DNA of 64,000 bases from Bacteroidota bacterium (GTDB lineage: Bacteria > Bacteroidota > Bacteroidia > AKYH767-A > OLB10). Both the position numbers and the translations under genes were made by a program. The stretch lies in NCBI GenBank assembly GCA_018268195.1, contig JAFDWZ010000001.1, forward strand, positions 1-64,000, read 5' to 3'. Below the pieces are notes generated by a model. It searched no databases. It was not told the DNA's origin and saw only the letters and a program-made list of their open reading frames with translations. Of the stretch, positions 33,188 through 42,297 are shown piece by piece. Each line of letters opens with the position of its first letter. The first letter of the stretch is position 1.

Positions 33188-34618
33188 TTGAAGCTTCCTG
33201 TTAAGAAACTTACGTCACTGGTATTATCGTCTTTTATAGGACCGTTTATCATGACGTTTTTTATTGCCTTGTTTGTATTGCTGATGCAGTTTCTGTGGAA
33301 GTATATTGACGATCTTGTAGGCAAAGGTTTGGATTGGTGGACAATTACCAAATTGTTGGCATATACCTCCACTACTCTGGTGCCTATGGCTTTGCCGTTG
33401 GCCATCCTTTTATCTTCTATTATGACGTTTGGAAATCTGGCCGAGCACTACGAAATTGTTGCTGCAAAATCAGCCGGCATTTCATTACAGCGACTAATGC
33501 GTCCATTAGTAATAGTGGCTATAATGATTTCAGTAGGTGCTTTTTTCTTTTCAAATTATGTATTGCCTTACAGCAATTTGAAAATGGGTTCGCTGCTGTA
33601 TGATGTGCGACAGCAAAAGCCCGCACTGTTTATCAAAGAAGGAGTTTTTTATAACGGAATTGACGGATACAGTATTAAAATCGGGAAAAAACTCAGTGAC
33701 GGAAAATCCATTCGTAACATCATGATTTATGACCATACAAATAATATGGGCAATCGTAAAGTGGTTGTTGCCGATAGTGGAAGTATGGTAATGACGGACG
33801 ACAAAAGATATCTGATAGTAACATTATTCAGAGGGCACTCCTACGAAGATCAGCAAAACCGAAAACGCAATTATGATACGAGTCCTTTGCTGAGAACTAC
33901 TTTTGACTCTGAAGTCATACGTTTTGATTTATCTTCATTTCAGCTAAGTCGCACCAACGAAGATTTATTCAAAGACAACTATCAGATGCTGAATGTTTTT
34001 CAACTTAATGCCATGCAGGATACTTTCAGGCTACAATCAGCCCTTCGTATTTACCGTTTTAAGAAAGACTTGGTTCCTTACTTTCATTTTTTAAAAGACA
34101 GTAGCTTAATGGGTGCTGCCTCTGCTGCCACAATTGCAAAATGGCCTATTAAAAAATCTGACGTAAAAACATCTTCCTTACTTTTTGAAACAGCCACATC
34201 GCAAGCGCGAGTTATAAAATCCTATATAGAATCAACAAAGGATGATTTAAATTCAAGAAACCGTGCTTATCTGAAATATAAAATTGAATGGCATCGAAAG
34301 TTTACACTTTCTATTGCCTGTCTGTTATTATTTCTCATTGGAGCACCACTTGGAGCCATCATCCGAAAAGGTGGGCTTGGATTGCCAATTGTTATTTCAA
34401 TTGCATTTTTCCTATGTTATCATATCATTTCAATTACAGGCGAAAAATTTGCCAAGGAAGGTGTCATCAGCGTTGAACGTGGAATGTGGCAGTCGTCCCT
34501 TGTACTGTTGCCTATTGGATTGTTTTTGGTGTATAAAGCCACTCACGACTCTGCCCTATTTGATATGGATGCATATAAATCTTTTTTCAGGAGACTCTTC
34601 AGAAAGAAAACAGCCTGA
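33188..34618 (+). CDS. LptF/LptG-family permease (YjgP/YjgQ)
   Basis: About 476 residues. The frame opens at TTG 33179, but TTG 33188 (MKLPVKKLTS) matches the family start better; no ATG is available. Transmembrane helices at ~17-45, 57-80, 100-125, then a ~200-residue periplasmic jellyroll domain (~130-360), then three helices (~370-460). This is the LPS-export ABC permease (LptFG), which passes lipopolysaccharide to the periplasmic bridge. Bacteroidota often carry two dispersed lptFG genes, so I do not choose F or G. Confidence 0.87.
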   Translation: MKLPVKKLTSLVLSSFIGPFIMTFFIALFVLLMQFLWKYIDDLVGKGLDWWTITKLLAYTSTTLVPMALPLAILLSSIMTFGNLAEHYEIVAAKSAGISLQRLMRPLVIVAIMISVGAFFFSNYVLPYSNLKMGSLLYDVRQQKPALFIKEGVFYNGIDGYSIKIGKKLSDGKSIRNIMIYDHTNNMGNRKVVVADSGSMVMTDDKRYLIVTLFRGHSYEDQQNRKRNYDTSPLLRTTFDSEVIRFDLSSFQLSRTNEDLFKDNYQMLNVFQLNAMQDTFRLQSALRIYRFKKDLVPYFHFLKDSSLMGAASAATIAKWPIKKSDVKTSSLLFETATSQARVIKSYIESTKDDLNSRNRAYLKYKIEWHRKFTLSIACLLLFLIGAPLGAIIRKGGLGLPIVISIAFFLCYHIISITGEKFAKEGVISVERGMWQSSLVLLPIGLFLVYKATHDSALFDMDAYKSFFRRLFRKKTA

Positions 34619-34686
34619 CGAAAACCAAAAAGGTAATTACTTAAGTTTGCATACAAGTGCTGAATGATTTACAACCACTTTGAATT

Positions 34687-35895
34687 TTGAAAATACTTCA
34701 ACTCTGCCTTCGTGTACCATTGCCTCCTTATGACGGAGCAACTATTGCTATGTACAACCTTGCCGAGTCGCTCACCATGTCGGGTGCAGAGGTAAAAATG
34801 CTTTCTTTCAATACGAAAAAACATTTTACAGATATTAATACCATTGATGGTGAGTTATTAGAAAAATACAAACCTGAAACTGTTTATCTGGATGCCTCCG
34901 TGAAAATTATGGATGCATTTTTGAACCTGTTCAAGAAAAACGAATCGTATAACATCGTACGTTTCGATACGGAGAATTTTCATCGCAAACTGACAGAGAT
35001 ACTGAAATCAGAAACGTTTGACGTCATTCAGTTCGAAGGGCTTTTTCTGAGTCCATATCTGGAAACGGCAAGAAAATACAGTCAGGCAAAAATGATTTTG
35101 CGTACTCATAACGTAGAATGGATGATTTGGCAACGACTCTCTGATGCTTCTACTCAACCTCTGAAAAAGAAATACCTTTCTTTTCTTGCATCGCGACTGA
35201 GAAAATACGAAAAAGAAAGCATCAATAAGTTTGATGCAATACTGGCACTTACTCCCGAAGATAAAAAACTGCTTCTGTCTGAAGGATGCACAATTCCTAT
35301 TGAAATTGCTCCCGTTGGATTGAACACAATGAAGTATGAGGATGTAAGAATTTCAAATCAGGCTGAAGATATTTCAGTCTTTCATCTCGGTTCAATGGAT
35401 TGGTTACCGAATATTGAAGCCGTAAACTGGTTTCTGAAAAATGTGTGGCCACAGGTTATTGCCAAAACCGAAAAGATAAACCTCTACCTTGCCGGTAAGA
35501 ATATGGCTGATGAATATTTCCATATCAAAACCAAAAATGTAATTGTAGAAGGAGAAATTAAAGACTCGAAAAAATTTATGTCAGACAAAAGGGTCATGAT
35601 AGTTCCACTATTGAGTGGCGGAGGAATACGTGTGAAAATTATTGAAGGTCTTGCTGCCGGAAAGGTCATTATATCTACCTCCATAGGAGCAGAAGGTATC
35701 GCTTATAAAAATGGTGAAAACATCATTATAGCCAACACCCCGGAAGCCTTTGCTGATGCATTAATTTCATGTCTTGGTAATCCACAACTCCTGAATACAA
35801 TTGCAACGAATGCTCAAAAGCTGGCAAGAAACCATTATGATAACAATGAGATAGGAAAACGTGTAATTAATTATTACAACAAACTTCTTAACTGA
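34687..35895 (+). CDS. GT4-type glycosyltransferase
   Basis: 402 residues, starting at TTG (ttgaaaatactt, MKILQLCLRVPLPPYDGA), the usual N-terminus of this group. Two Rossmann-like halves: acceptor half ~1-190 with ILRTHNVEWMIWQRL; donor half ~210-390 with FHLGSMDWLPNIEAV, VPLLSGGGIRVKIIEGLAAGKVIIST (E-x7-E-type motif). Homologous enzymes build surface polysaccharide or lipid-linked glycans. It follows lptF/G by 68 bases and is convergent with sucD. Confidence 0.85.
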   Translation: MKILQLCLRVPLPPYDGATIAMYNLAESLTMSGAEVKMLSFNTKKHFTDINTIDGELLEKYKPETVYLDASVKIMDAFLNLFKKNESYNIVRFDTENFHRKLTEILKSETFDVIQFEGLFLSPYLETARKYSQAKMILRTHNVEWMIWQRLSDASTQPLKKKYLSFLASRLRKYEKESINKFDAILALTPEDKKLLLSEGCTIPIEIAPVGLNTMKYEDVRISNQAEDISVFHLGSMDWLPNIEAVNWFLKNVWPQVIAKTEKINLYLAGKNMADEYFHIKTKNVIVEGEIKDSKKFMSDKRVMIVPLLSGGGIRVKIIEGLAAGKVIISTSIGAEGIAYKNGENIIIANTPEAFADALISCLGNPQLLNTIATNAQKLARNHYDNNEIGKRVINYYNKLLN

Positions 35896-35979
35896 ATCCA
35901 TTACGGGATACTGCCAAGTATGCCGATAATTTGAGTGTTAAAAAAATGTAGTTTGTATTACTAAGAAATTTTTAGCTGC

Positions 35980-36861
35980 TTAGGCTTTTACTTTAGAAAG
36001 CACACGCATCATAGTGTCGCCAATATCAGCAGGCGAAGCCACTACATGTATTCCGCATTCATCCATAATTTTCATTTTAGCGGCAGCCGTATCTTCAGCC
36101 CCGCCAACAATAGCACCGGCATGTCCCATTCTGCGACCCGGAGGCGCTGTCTGTCCTGCAATAAAACCTACAACAGGTTTTCTGCTATTATTCTTTATCC
36201 ATCGTGCTGCTTCAGCTTCAAGATTTCCGCCTATCTCACCTATCATCACAATGCCATCTGTCTCGGGGTCATTCATAAAAAGTTCCACTGCTTCTTTGGT
36301 AGTAGTGCCTATAATTGGATCACCACCGATACCAATAGCAGTAGAAATACCGCCACCTGCTTTCACCACCTGATCGGCAGCTTCATAGGTCAAAGTACCC
36401 GATTTTGAAACAATACCTATACGTCCTGGCTTAAAAACAAATCCCGGCATGATGCCTACCTTACACTCTCCGGCAGTAATTACTCCAGGGCAGTTGGGGC
36501 CTATAAGTCGTGCCGACTTATCTTTCAGATATTCCTTTACCAAAATCATATCCTTGGTAGGAATTCCCTCCGTAATAGCAACAATAAGTTTAATTCCTGC
36601 TTGTGCTGCCTCCATAATGGCATCAGCTGCAAAAGCGGGTGGCACAAAAACGATAGACACATCAGCACCTGTTTGTGCTACTGCATCAGCTACTGTGTTG
36701 AACACGGGCTTGTCCAAGTGCGTGGTGCCGCCTTTGCCGGGAGTAACACCTCCTGCAACGTGGGTTCCGTATTCTATCATCTGAGTAGCATGAAAAGTAC
36801 CTTCTGTTCCTGTAAATCCCTGTACCAGAATTTTTGAATTTTTGTTGACTAAAACGCTCAT
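35980..36861 (-). CDS. sucD: Succinyl-CoA ligase, ADP-forming, alpha subunit
   Basis: 293 residues. CoA-binding Rossmann part (~1-130) with [15 protein letters not shown] and GVTPGKGG; C-terminal part with the phosphohistidine motif GHAGAIVGG (~245) and [11 protein letters not shown]. It pairs with SucC to convert succinyl-CoA to succinate with ATP formation in the TCA cycle. SucC is not in the window, as is usual in Bacteroidota. Own promoter box at 36925-36932. Confidence 0.96.
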   Translation of the reverse strand: MSVLVNKNSKILVQGFTGTEGTFHATQMIEYGTHVAGGVTPGKGGTTHLDKPVFNTVADAVAQTGADVSIVFVPPAFAADAIMEAAQAGIKLIVAITEGIPTKDMILVKEYLKDKSARLIGPNCPGVITAGECKVGIMPGFVFKPGRIGIVSKSGTLTYEAADQVVKAGGGISTAIGIGGDPIIGTTTKEAVELFMNDPETDGIVMIGEIGGNLEAEAARWIKNNSRKPVVGFIAGQTAPPGRRMGHAGAIVGGAEDTAAAKMKIMDECGIHVVASPADIGDTMMRVLSKVKA

Positions 36862-36924
36862 AAACGAAAAATTATGAAATGCTATGTTAAACTAAATTGA
36901 CTTGTATTTTGATTAAAAGATGCG

Positions 36925-36932
36925 CAAAAGTA
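36925..36932 (-). promoter_or_regulatory. -7 box TACTTTTG of sucD
   Basis: Reverse complement of CAAAAGTA. A CAA (TTG on the minus strand) 21 bases further at 36954-36956 could be the -33 element. Confidence 0.5.
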
Positions 36933-37135
36933 AATAATTTATCACATAAGCATCAACTCCCCGATAATAAGGTTGAGAGAGGTCGAAAAATATGACCCTG
37001 ATAAGTTATCTTATTTCCTTAACTTTGAAAAACCAAAAAGACTGTGTACCAAATATCCGGTATGCAATTAAAAAAAAGAAAATCCCATTTAAACTCTGCA
37101 ATCGAAAAATAGTCAAAATGTAAACTCTGTATAAA

Positions 37136-37333
37136 ATGAAAACAATTCAATTTGCGTTGGTCATTGTGACGTTTGCATCTTTATCAGCTTGCAAAAAAGA
37201 TGACGACAATTCTTCGAATGATGACAACCAAGCTGTTCCTGCTGTTTATCAGAAAATATACGGAGCAACCTATTCAGGTGGTTCAAGTCAAACATTTAAC
37301 GTCACTACCAAACTTACAACTCTTAATTTGTAA
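37136..37333 (+). CDS. Short lipoprotein, probably truncated
   Basis: 65 residues. Signal peptide and lipobox SLSAC (Cys19), then KKDDDNSSNDDNQAVPAVYQKIYGATYSGG, the usual acidic linker of Bacteroidota lipoproteins. Such linkers normally lead into a larger domain; here the frame ends after ~45 mature residues, so it may be a relic or a small standalone protein. A strong terminator lies 22 bases later, which supports it being a transcribed unit. Confidence 0.6.
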   Translation: MKTIQFALVIVTFASLSACKKDDDNSSNDDNQAVPAVYQKIYGATYSGGSSQTFNVTTKLTTLNL

Positions 37334-37354
37334 TTGATTTTCTATAAAGCAAAT

Positions 37355-37387
37355 AAAAAAGCAAGTAATTATCTACTTGCTTTTTTT
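37355..37387 (+). terminator. Terminator after the short lipoprotein
   Basis: Stem GCAAGTA/TACTTGC extended by an A-run and a T-run, loop ATTATC. Confidence 0.9.
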
Positions 37388-37638
37388 GTTTGCCCCCCTT
37401 CCCTGTTTTGAAATAAGAATTGACAGAAACCGGTAATGATTCGTTTTATTTCTAAGAGTAAATAGAATCTTAGACTTTAAAATTCATTTTAATATCAAGG
37501 AACTGACCCAATATGACACAGAAAATTCTATTTCACCAAGCGTATTTTAAAAATTAGCCGGAGAGCAAAACCCATTCTGACACTTTATTCAGCGTAACAA
37601 TAATGCTCATTTACGGCAGTTACTTGCTACAAGTGTTT

Positions 37639-37646
37639 TACATTTG
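37639..37646 (+). promoter_or_regulatory. -7 box TACATTTG of the ClC gene
   Basis: Exact TAnnTTTG match, 26 bases before ATG 37673. Confidence 0.5.
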
Positions 37647-37672
37647 TATTTTTCGCATATCTTGTCAGCGTT

Positions 37673-39520
37673 ATGATTAGAGATAACATTCAAAAACTTT
37701 ATAGTAGCTTTAAGTATTTCAGCAGAATAATTAAAACCTATACTTTTCGCAAGTACAATTTATTTGAGATACTGATAATTTGGTTAAAAAGACAACTTAC
37801 GCGATTTCAGTTTTTAGTATTGTCAGGAGTTATTGTGGGAGTATTGGGTGGTGCTGCAGGAATCTGTTTAAAAACAGTTGTGCACTATATTCAGGTAAAT
37901 ACCACAGGCAATTTATCAGAAGAACAAAGGATGATTGCGTATGGCATTCTGCCCATTGCAGGAATTTTAATAACAACACTGGTAGCCCGTTATTTATATA
38001 AGAGCAGAGAAGATATAAAGCTCAGCACGGTATTGGTTGATATTGCCCAGCATGAAAGTGTAATCAATAAGAAAGAAACACACTCTCAGATGGTGCAAAG
38101 CGCAATTACTGTTGGGCTTGGAGGTTCCGCAGGGCTAGAGACTCCTATGGCCATTACTGGTGCAGCAATAGGTTCCAATTTCGCTAAGCGATACCGACTG
38201 GGGTACAAAGAAAAAACATTGTTGCTTGCCGGAGGTGCATCTGCAGGTATTGCCTCTGCCTTTAATGCTCCTATTGCCGGTATCATGTTTTCATTTGAAG
38301 TATTGCTTGTTGGTATTGTTTTTTCCGACTTTATCCCCTTAGTAATTGCTTCCATGTGCGGCAGTTTGCTTACAACTGTTGTGTTAAACAATGACATATT
38401 ATTTAGTTTAGGTAAAAGAGAGCCTTTCGATTACACAAATGTTTTTTATTATGTCGTACTGGGTATTGTATCAGGTTTGTATTCCCGATACTATATTTTA
38501 ATCGGACACAAAATAAAAAAGCTGCTGGAAAATTTTCAGTATGGAAGTATTCGGAGAGCACTACTCGGTGGTGTGATTATGGGTACCTTATGTGTGCTGT
38601 TCCCTGCTGTTTATGGCGATGGATATATCAATATAAAAATGCTCGATCAGGGGAACATATATTATTTGATTTATCAGAATGTCATAAACTTCTTTAGCAA
38701 TCCACAGGCTGCAATATTCGTCATGCTTCTGTTAAGCACCTTGGCCAAAGCTGTTGCCACCAGTGCTACTTTAAACTCCGGAGGTGTTGGTGGAAATTTC
38801 GCACCATCATTAATTGCAGGAGGTTTAATGGGTTATACTTTCGGCTATGGACTTACCTTAATAGGATTTGAACATGCCCCGGTTACCAATCTGATGCTTG
38901 TAGGCATGGCAGGTGTGCTTTCTGCTGTGATGTATGCACCGCTTACTGCGATATTTCTAATTGCAGAAGTAAGTTCAGGCTACGATTTATTTATTCCGCT
39001 GATGATCGTTTCTGTGACTTCTTTTTTAATGAATAAATATTATTCGCCAGTGAATCCGGATATGAAACATCTTGCTGACCAAGGAAAAATATTCACATCA
39101 CAACTGGACAGAAATACAATTACACAGATAACCTTACAGGAGTGTATGGATATGCAAACTATTCAAGTGAGCAATTATGCAAAACTTGATGATATTATCA
39201 ATAAATTCAGAAATTCCGATAAGTCAGTGATAGCAGTTGTAGGAGATGACGGGCATTTCTGGGGAATGATTAACAGGGAACAAATGAATCATTTGCCATT
39301 TCGGGATGAAAAATCAAAATCATTAACGGCAGCTGAAATATCGGTACACCCAAACGATTTGGTAATTGAGGGTGACAGGATGCAAAGCGTTGTTAGAAAA
39401 TTTGAAGAGTCTGACACCTGGTATCTTCCTTTAGTTGATATCAACCATAACTATATTGGTTTTGTCAGCAGGTACCGTTTTCTAAAAAGATATCGTGCAT
39501 TGCTAAAAGAATTGTCTTAA
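37673..39520 (+). CDS. ClC-type chloride channel/antiporter with CBS domains
   Basis: 615 residues. A ~35-residue basic leader precedes a 16-18-helix ClC core (~45-440): GLGGSAGLETPMAITG, which aligns with GREGP and keeps the gating Glu; FNAPIAGIMFSFEVLL; GVGGNFAPSLIAGG, the anion-site loop. Two CBS domains (~475-600) form the cytoplasmic part (IAVVGDDGHFWGMI, LPLVDINHNYIGFV). It moves Cl- (or F-/NO3-) across the inner membrane; channel versus H+ antiport cannot be read with confidence. Confidence 0.9.
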   Translation: MIRDNIQKLYSSFKYFSRIIKTYTFRKYNLFEILIIWLKRQLTRFQFLVLSGVIVGVLGGAAGICLKTVVHYIQVNTTGNLSEEQRMIAYGILPIAGILITTLVARYLYKSREDIKLSTVLVDIAQHESVINKKETHSQMVQSAITVGLGGSAGLETPMAITGAAIGSNFAKRYRLGYKEKTLLLAGGASAGIASAFNAPIAGIMFSFEVLLVGIVFSDFIPLVIASMCGSLLTTVVLNNDILFSLGKREPFDYTNVFYYVVLGIVSGLYSRYYILIGHKIKKLLENFQYGSIRRALLGGVIMGTLCVLFPAVYGDGYINIKMLDQGNIYYLIYQNVINFFSNPQAAIFVMLLLSTLAKAVATSATLNSGGVGGNFAPSLIAGGLMGYTFGYGLTLIGFEHAPVTNLMLVGMAGVLSAVMYAPLTAIFLIAEVSSGYDLFIPLMIVSVTSFLMNKYYSPVNPDMKHLADQGKIFTSQLDRNTITQITLQECMDMQTIQVSNYAKLDDIINKFRNSDKSVIAVVGDDGHFWGMINREQMNHLPFRDEKSKSLTAAEISVHPNDLVIEGDRMQSVVRKFEESDTWYLPLVDINHNYIGFVSRYRFLKRYRALLKELS

Positions 39521-39955
39521 AATATTTTGTCCACTTTTCAATAAAAAACATTCTTAAGCTTTTTTAACAAATTGGATATAGCGCTTTGATTTGATTCATT
39601 GAATGGAATCAAGATATTTCAAAACCAATTAAGGAATTTAACAACACCTCTCTCCTGCACTCTTTTATTTTAAATAGCGAGTTTAATCGCATTTCTTCAA
39701 CATCAATTTTATGAAGGTAATTGCGATTGATATCTTCATCCAAATGCATTTCCGATTATTTTTCTCTTTCAACCATTGCCTCTGATGTTTCAGAATATCC
39801 AGATAAGCAGGTTTATTTTTGTCAGGTATCACCTACTCTTTCTCATCACCATTAATACTTTCCTATTTTTTATTCAGCTTTTGAAAACGAGAATTATTGT
39901 GCAACTCTTCCGGACATACAACATAGGGGAATATGCCCCAATCAAAAACAATACA
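39521..39955. other. Gene-poor stretch with no established gene
   Basis: AT-rich. Apart from a 46-codon minus-strand ORF (39609-39749) I see no coding signal. A TTG-initiated frame from 39776 seems non-coding before ATG 39956. It looks like eroded accessory DNA. Confidence 0.5.
39609..39749 (-). CDS. Possible 46-aa small protein
   Basis: Begins MHLDEDINRNYLHKIDVEE and ends LIGFEIS. Highly charged and predicted helical. It starts from an ATG preceded by an A-rich stretch. I recognise no family; it may be a fragment. Confidence 0.25.
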   Translation of the reverse strand: MHLDEDINRNYLHKIDVEEMRLNSLFKIKECRREVLLNSLIGFEIS

Positions 39956-40117
39956 ATGAATAACAAAAAACAACAAGTTATTGAGATAACCGACACATTA
40001 ACTGAATTGATGATTGTACGAGATGTCAATGATCTAAATAAGTTGCTGGACACCAACTTTAGTCTATCGCACATCAAAGGATATGTACAATCCAAAATCG
40101 AAATGAAAATTGGATAA
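39956..40117 (+). CDS. Possible 53-aa small helical protein
   Basis: From ATG 39956: MNNKKQQVIEITDTLTELM and onward, ending VQSKIEMKIG. Charged, probably two or three helices. The A-rich upstream region is typical of Bacteroidota starts. It is followed 39 bases later by another tiny ORF (40157). No family recognised. Confidence 0.4.
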   Translation: MNNKKQQVIEITDTLTELMIVRDVNDLNKLLDTNFSLSHIKGYVQSKIEMKIG

Positions 40118-40156
40118 TATTAATATCTGAAACTTCAATTTTTTAAATAAAAGAAT

Positions 40157-40267
40157 ATGAAAAAAGTAATCATCATCGAGGTTGGCGGTATTGCCTGTGT
40201 TGCAGATGAATTGGTGTAAGCACCGGAAACGTATATGAGTAAAAATGTACGCATTAGTCATTCATAA
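40157..40267 (+). pseudogene. Tiny ORF interrupted by an in-frame TAA
   Basis: MKKVIIIEVGGIACVADELV is followed by TAA (40217-40219), then the same frame continues for 15 codons to a second TAA. The first part resembles the small beta-hairpin proteins seen on Bacteroidota mobile DNA. It may be a 20-residue protein or a broken 36-residue one. Confidence 0.35.
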
Positions 40268-40341
40268 TTTTGAAAAATTTCATCCGTAAAAAAGATAATT
40301 ACTACTGTTTTTTATATTCAGACTATTATGTTTATACTACC

Positions 40342-40349
40342 TAAATTTG
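40342..40349 (+). promoter_or_regulatory. -7 box TAAATTTG of the cupin gene
   Basis: Exact TAnnTTTG. The TTG at 40347 lies inside the box, so ATG 40377 is the better start. Confidence 0.55.
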
Positions 40350-40376
40350 CATTATAATCTAAAAAAAGATAAAAAC

Positions 40377-40799
40377 ATGGAATCAAACATCTCAAAAATC
40401 AGTAACTTCCCATTAGGCGAAGAAAACACGGGCTTTGCACAATATTTCACAGGCAAATCATGGCTGGCACCATTGACTAACAACAAGGATTTGAATGTGC
40501 CTATCAGTAATGTAACCTTTGAACCGGGTTGCCGCAATAATTGGCACAGTCACATGGGAGGGCAAGTCCTGATTGTAGTGGGTGGTGAAGGATATTACCA
40601 AGAAAGAGGCAAGCCTGCAAGAAAAATTGTAACCGGTGACATAGTAGAAATCGCTCCGAATGTAGAGCATTGGCACGGGGCATCTCCCTCTAGTTGGTTT
40701 TCTCATCTTTCCATCATCTGCAATCCGCAAATTAATAAAAACATCTGGCTGGAACCGGTGAGTGATGAGCAGTATAAGATGGCGGTGGATGGGAGGTAA
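40377..40799 (+). CDS. Small cupin-domain protein
   Basis: 140 residues. Cupin barrel with metal-ligand motif 1 NNWHSHMGGQVLIVVGGEG (two His and a downstream Gln in place of the usual Glu) and motif 2 IAPNVEHWHGAS (His). Such single-domain cupins are often encoded near short-chain or zinc-free dehydrogenases and may be involved in quinone or aromatic metabolism, or bind a metal. The neighbouring MDR gene is convergent. The substrate is unknown. Confidence 0.85.
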   Translation: MESNISKISNFPLGEENTGFAQYFTGKSWLAPLTNNKDLNVPISNVTFEPGCRNNWHSHMGGQVLIVVGGEGYYQERGKPARKIVTGDIVEIAPNVEHWHGASPSSWFSHLSIICNPQINKNIWLEPVSDEQYKMAVDGR

Positions 40800-40853
40800 T
40801 TAAATTTTGCTAAAGTTCTCAATTTTGAGAGGTTAATTAAATCGCTCTTTATC

Positions 40854-41855
40854 CTACCTCACCTTCACTACTACTTTCCCTTTGGCATGTCCATTGGCTG
40901 TATAGGCCATGGCTTCGTTGATTTGATCCAATAAAAATACTTTATCTACAACCGGATAAATTTTTCCAGCTTCTACGAGAGAAGTAATTTCTGCCAATTG
41001 TTGACCATTAGCACGCATAAACAAAAACGAATAAACCGCGCCTAATCGTTTTGCATGCTTGGTAACTTTTCTGCTCATTAAAGCAATGATTGTTCGCATC
41101 CACCACGGCAAACCAATTTCTTTTGCATAAGCCACATCGGGAGGACCTGTAAGAGATAGCACTATACCACCCGGTTTTAATATGCGTAATGATTTTTCTA
41201 GTGTCATTTCATCCTGACTGTTCAATACCACATCATAGTTGCTTAGCAGGGTTTCAAAGTCCAGGGTTTTGTAATCTATCACTACATCGGCTCCTAAGGC
41301 TTTTACCAAATCAAAATTCTTAGCGCTTGTAGTGGTAGCAACACTTGCACCGAGGTGTTTTGCCAACTGAATGGCTATGGTGCCAACTCCACCCGAACCG
41401 GCTTGTATAAATACTTTATTTCCTTTTTGCAGATGGGCTTTTTCTACAAATGCCTGCCATACTGTTAAAGCCACTAAGGGTAAGGAAGCGGCTTCTTCCA
41501 TTGAAATATTTTTCGGTTTCATTGCCACATCGTTTTCATTGATAGCAATGTATTCGGCAAACGTGCCAATGCGAAAATCAGACGGGCGGGCATACACTTC
41601 ATCACCTACTTTAAAACGGCTCACATTGGGACCCACCTGCGTTACAATACCAGCCGCATCATGACCTAATACCAATGGAAGTTTATAAGGCAATACTAAT
41701 TTATAAGCACCGCTTTTTAGTTTTATGTCTAACTGATTGATAGCAGTTGCATGTATCTGTACCAACACATCATTTCCGCTGACTTTCGGTTCAGGCAAAT
41801 CCACTTCCTGAAGTGTATCTTTCTTACTATAACGATGGATGACAAAGGCTTTCAT
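40854..41855 (-). CDS. Zinc-free MDR quinone oxidoreductase-like protein
   Basis: 333 residues. GroES-like N-terminal domain (DVLVQIHATAINQLDIKLKSG, LGHDAAGIVTQVG), then NADPH Rossmann fold with VFIQAGSGGVGTIAIQLAKHLGA (~145-167). It lacks the Cys set for structural or catalytic zinc. It reduces quinones or enals with NADPH. Transcribed alone. Confidence 0.88.
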   Translation of the reverse strand: MKAFVIHRYSKKDTLQEVDLPEPKVSGNDVLVQIHATAINQLDIKLKSGAYKLVLPYKLPLVLGHDAAGIVTQVGPNVSRFKVGDEVYARPSDFRIGTFAEYIAINENDVAMKPKNISMEEAASLPLVALTVWQAFVEKAHLQKGNKVFIQAGSGGVGTIAIQLAKHLGASVATTTSAKNFDLVKALGADVVIDYKTLDFETLLSNYDVVLNSQDEMTLEKSLRILKPGGIVLSLTGPPDVAYAKEIGLPWWMRTIIALMSRKVTKHAKRLGAVYSFLFMRANGQQLAEITSLVEAGKIYPVVDKVFLLDQINEAMAYTANGHAKGKVVVKVR

Positions 41856-42258
41856 TATTTATGTCGTTTTTCAGTTTTACCAACTATTTTTTATGTAAAA
41901 TAAAATGGCTTTTCAATTTACATGCACTTACATTAGATATTTCAACCTGAAAAACCGAAAACATAAATTTAAAGTAACCACTGTAATAAAAATAAAACAT
42001 GCTACCCAACTCTATTTTTGACTCTAATAGTAAGATCAAATTACACCAAATAACTATCGGGTCTCAATATGTGATGACAATGATAATAGTTTTATTCCTA
42101 CTATTCTCATTGCTTACCATGTATTTTTTACTAAATAAGACCTTATTCTGGCAACGAAATCATTGCACACCCATTGTATTTACCGGGCATAAGACAATAT
42201 TCTTTCTGATGTATTATTTGAAATACGTAATTTGCAGATATATCCCTTATTAATCAAC
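41856..42258. other. Intergenic upstream of the two-component system
   Basis: Contains an 84-codon frame from ATG 41999 to 42253 with one hydrophobic segment. I do not consider it proven coding. The RR operator starts at 42259. Confidence 0.4.
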
Positions 42259-42293
42259 ATTCCAAATTTCTTCAAAATTCAAATATAATTTTG
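42259..42293 (+). promoter_or_regulatory. Candidate response-regulator box and -7 box of the two-component genes
   Basis: ATTCCAAATTTCTTC at 42259-42273 is followed by AAAATTC, giving two 11-bp direct half-repeats of the type TTCnAAAtt, as OmpR-family proteins prefer. The -7 box TAATTTTG is at 42286-42293, four bases before ATG. The same 15-base element, with the same 27-base distance to the -7 box, occurs before the PepSY gene (45065). Confidence 0.65.
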
Positions 42294-42297
42294 TGAG

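Larger units (their letters stand above)
37334..37672. other. Intergenic: terminator and ClC promoter
   Basis: Holds the terminator at 37355-37387 and the -7 box at 37639-37646. I see nothing else. Confidence 0.6.

Noticed and set aside
39776-39955. N-terminal extension of the 53-aa ORF from TTG 39776
   Set aside because: Phe/Ile/Leu-rich with no clear signal or start. The ATG at 39956 is the more likely start.
41999-42253. 84-codon frame before the two-component system
   Set aside because: One hydrophobic stretch but irregular composition and no homologue recognised. It ends just before the regulatory element; support is too weak to call a gene.
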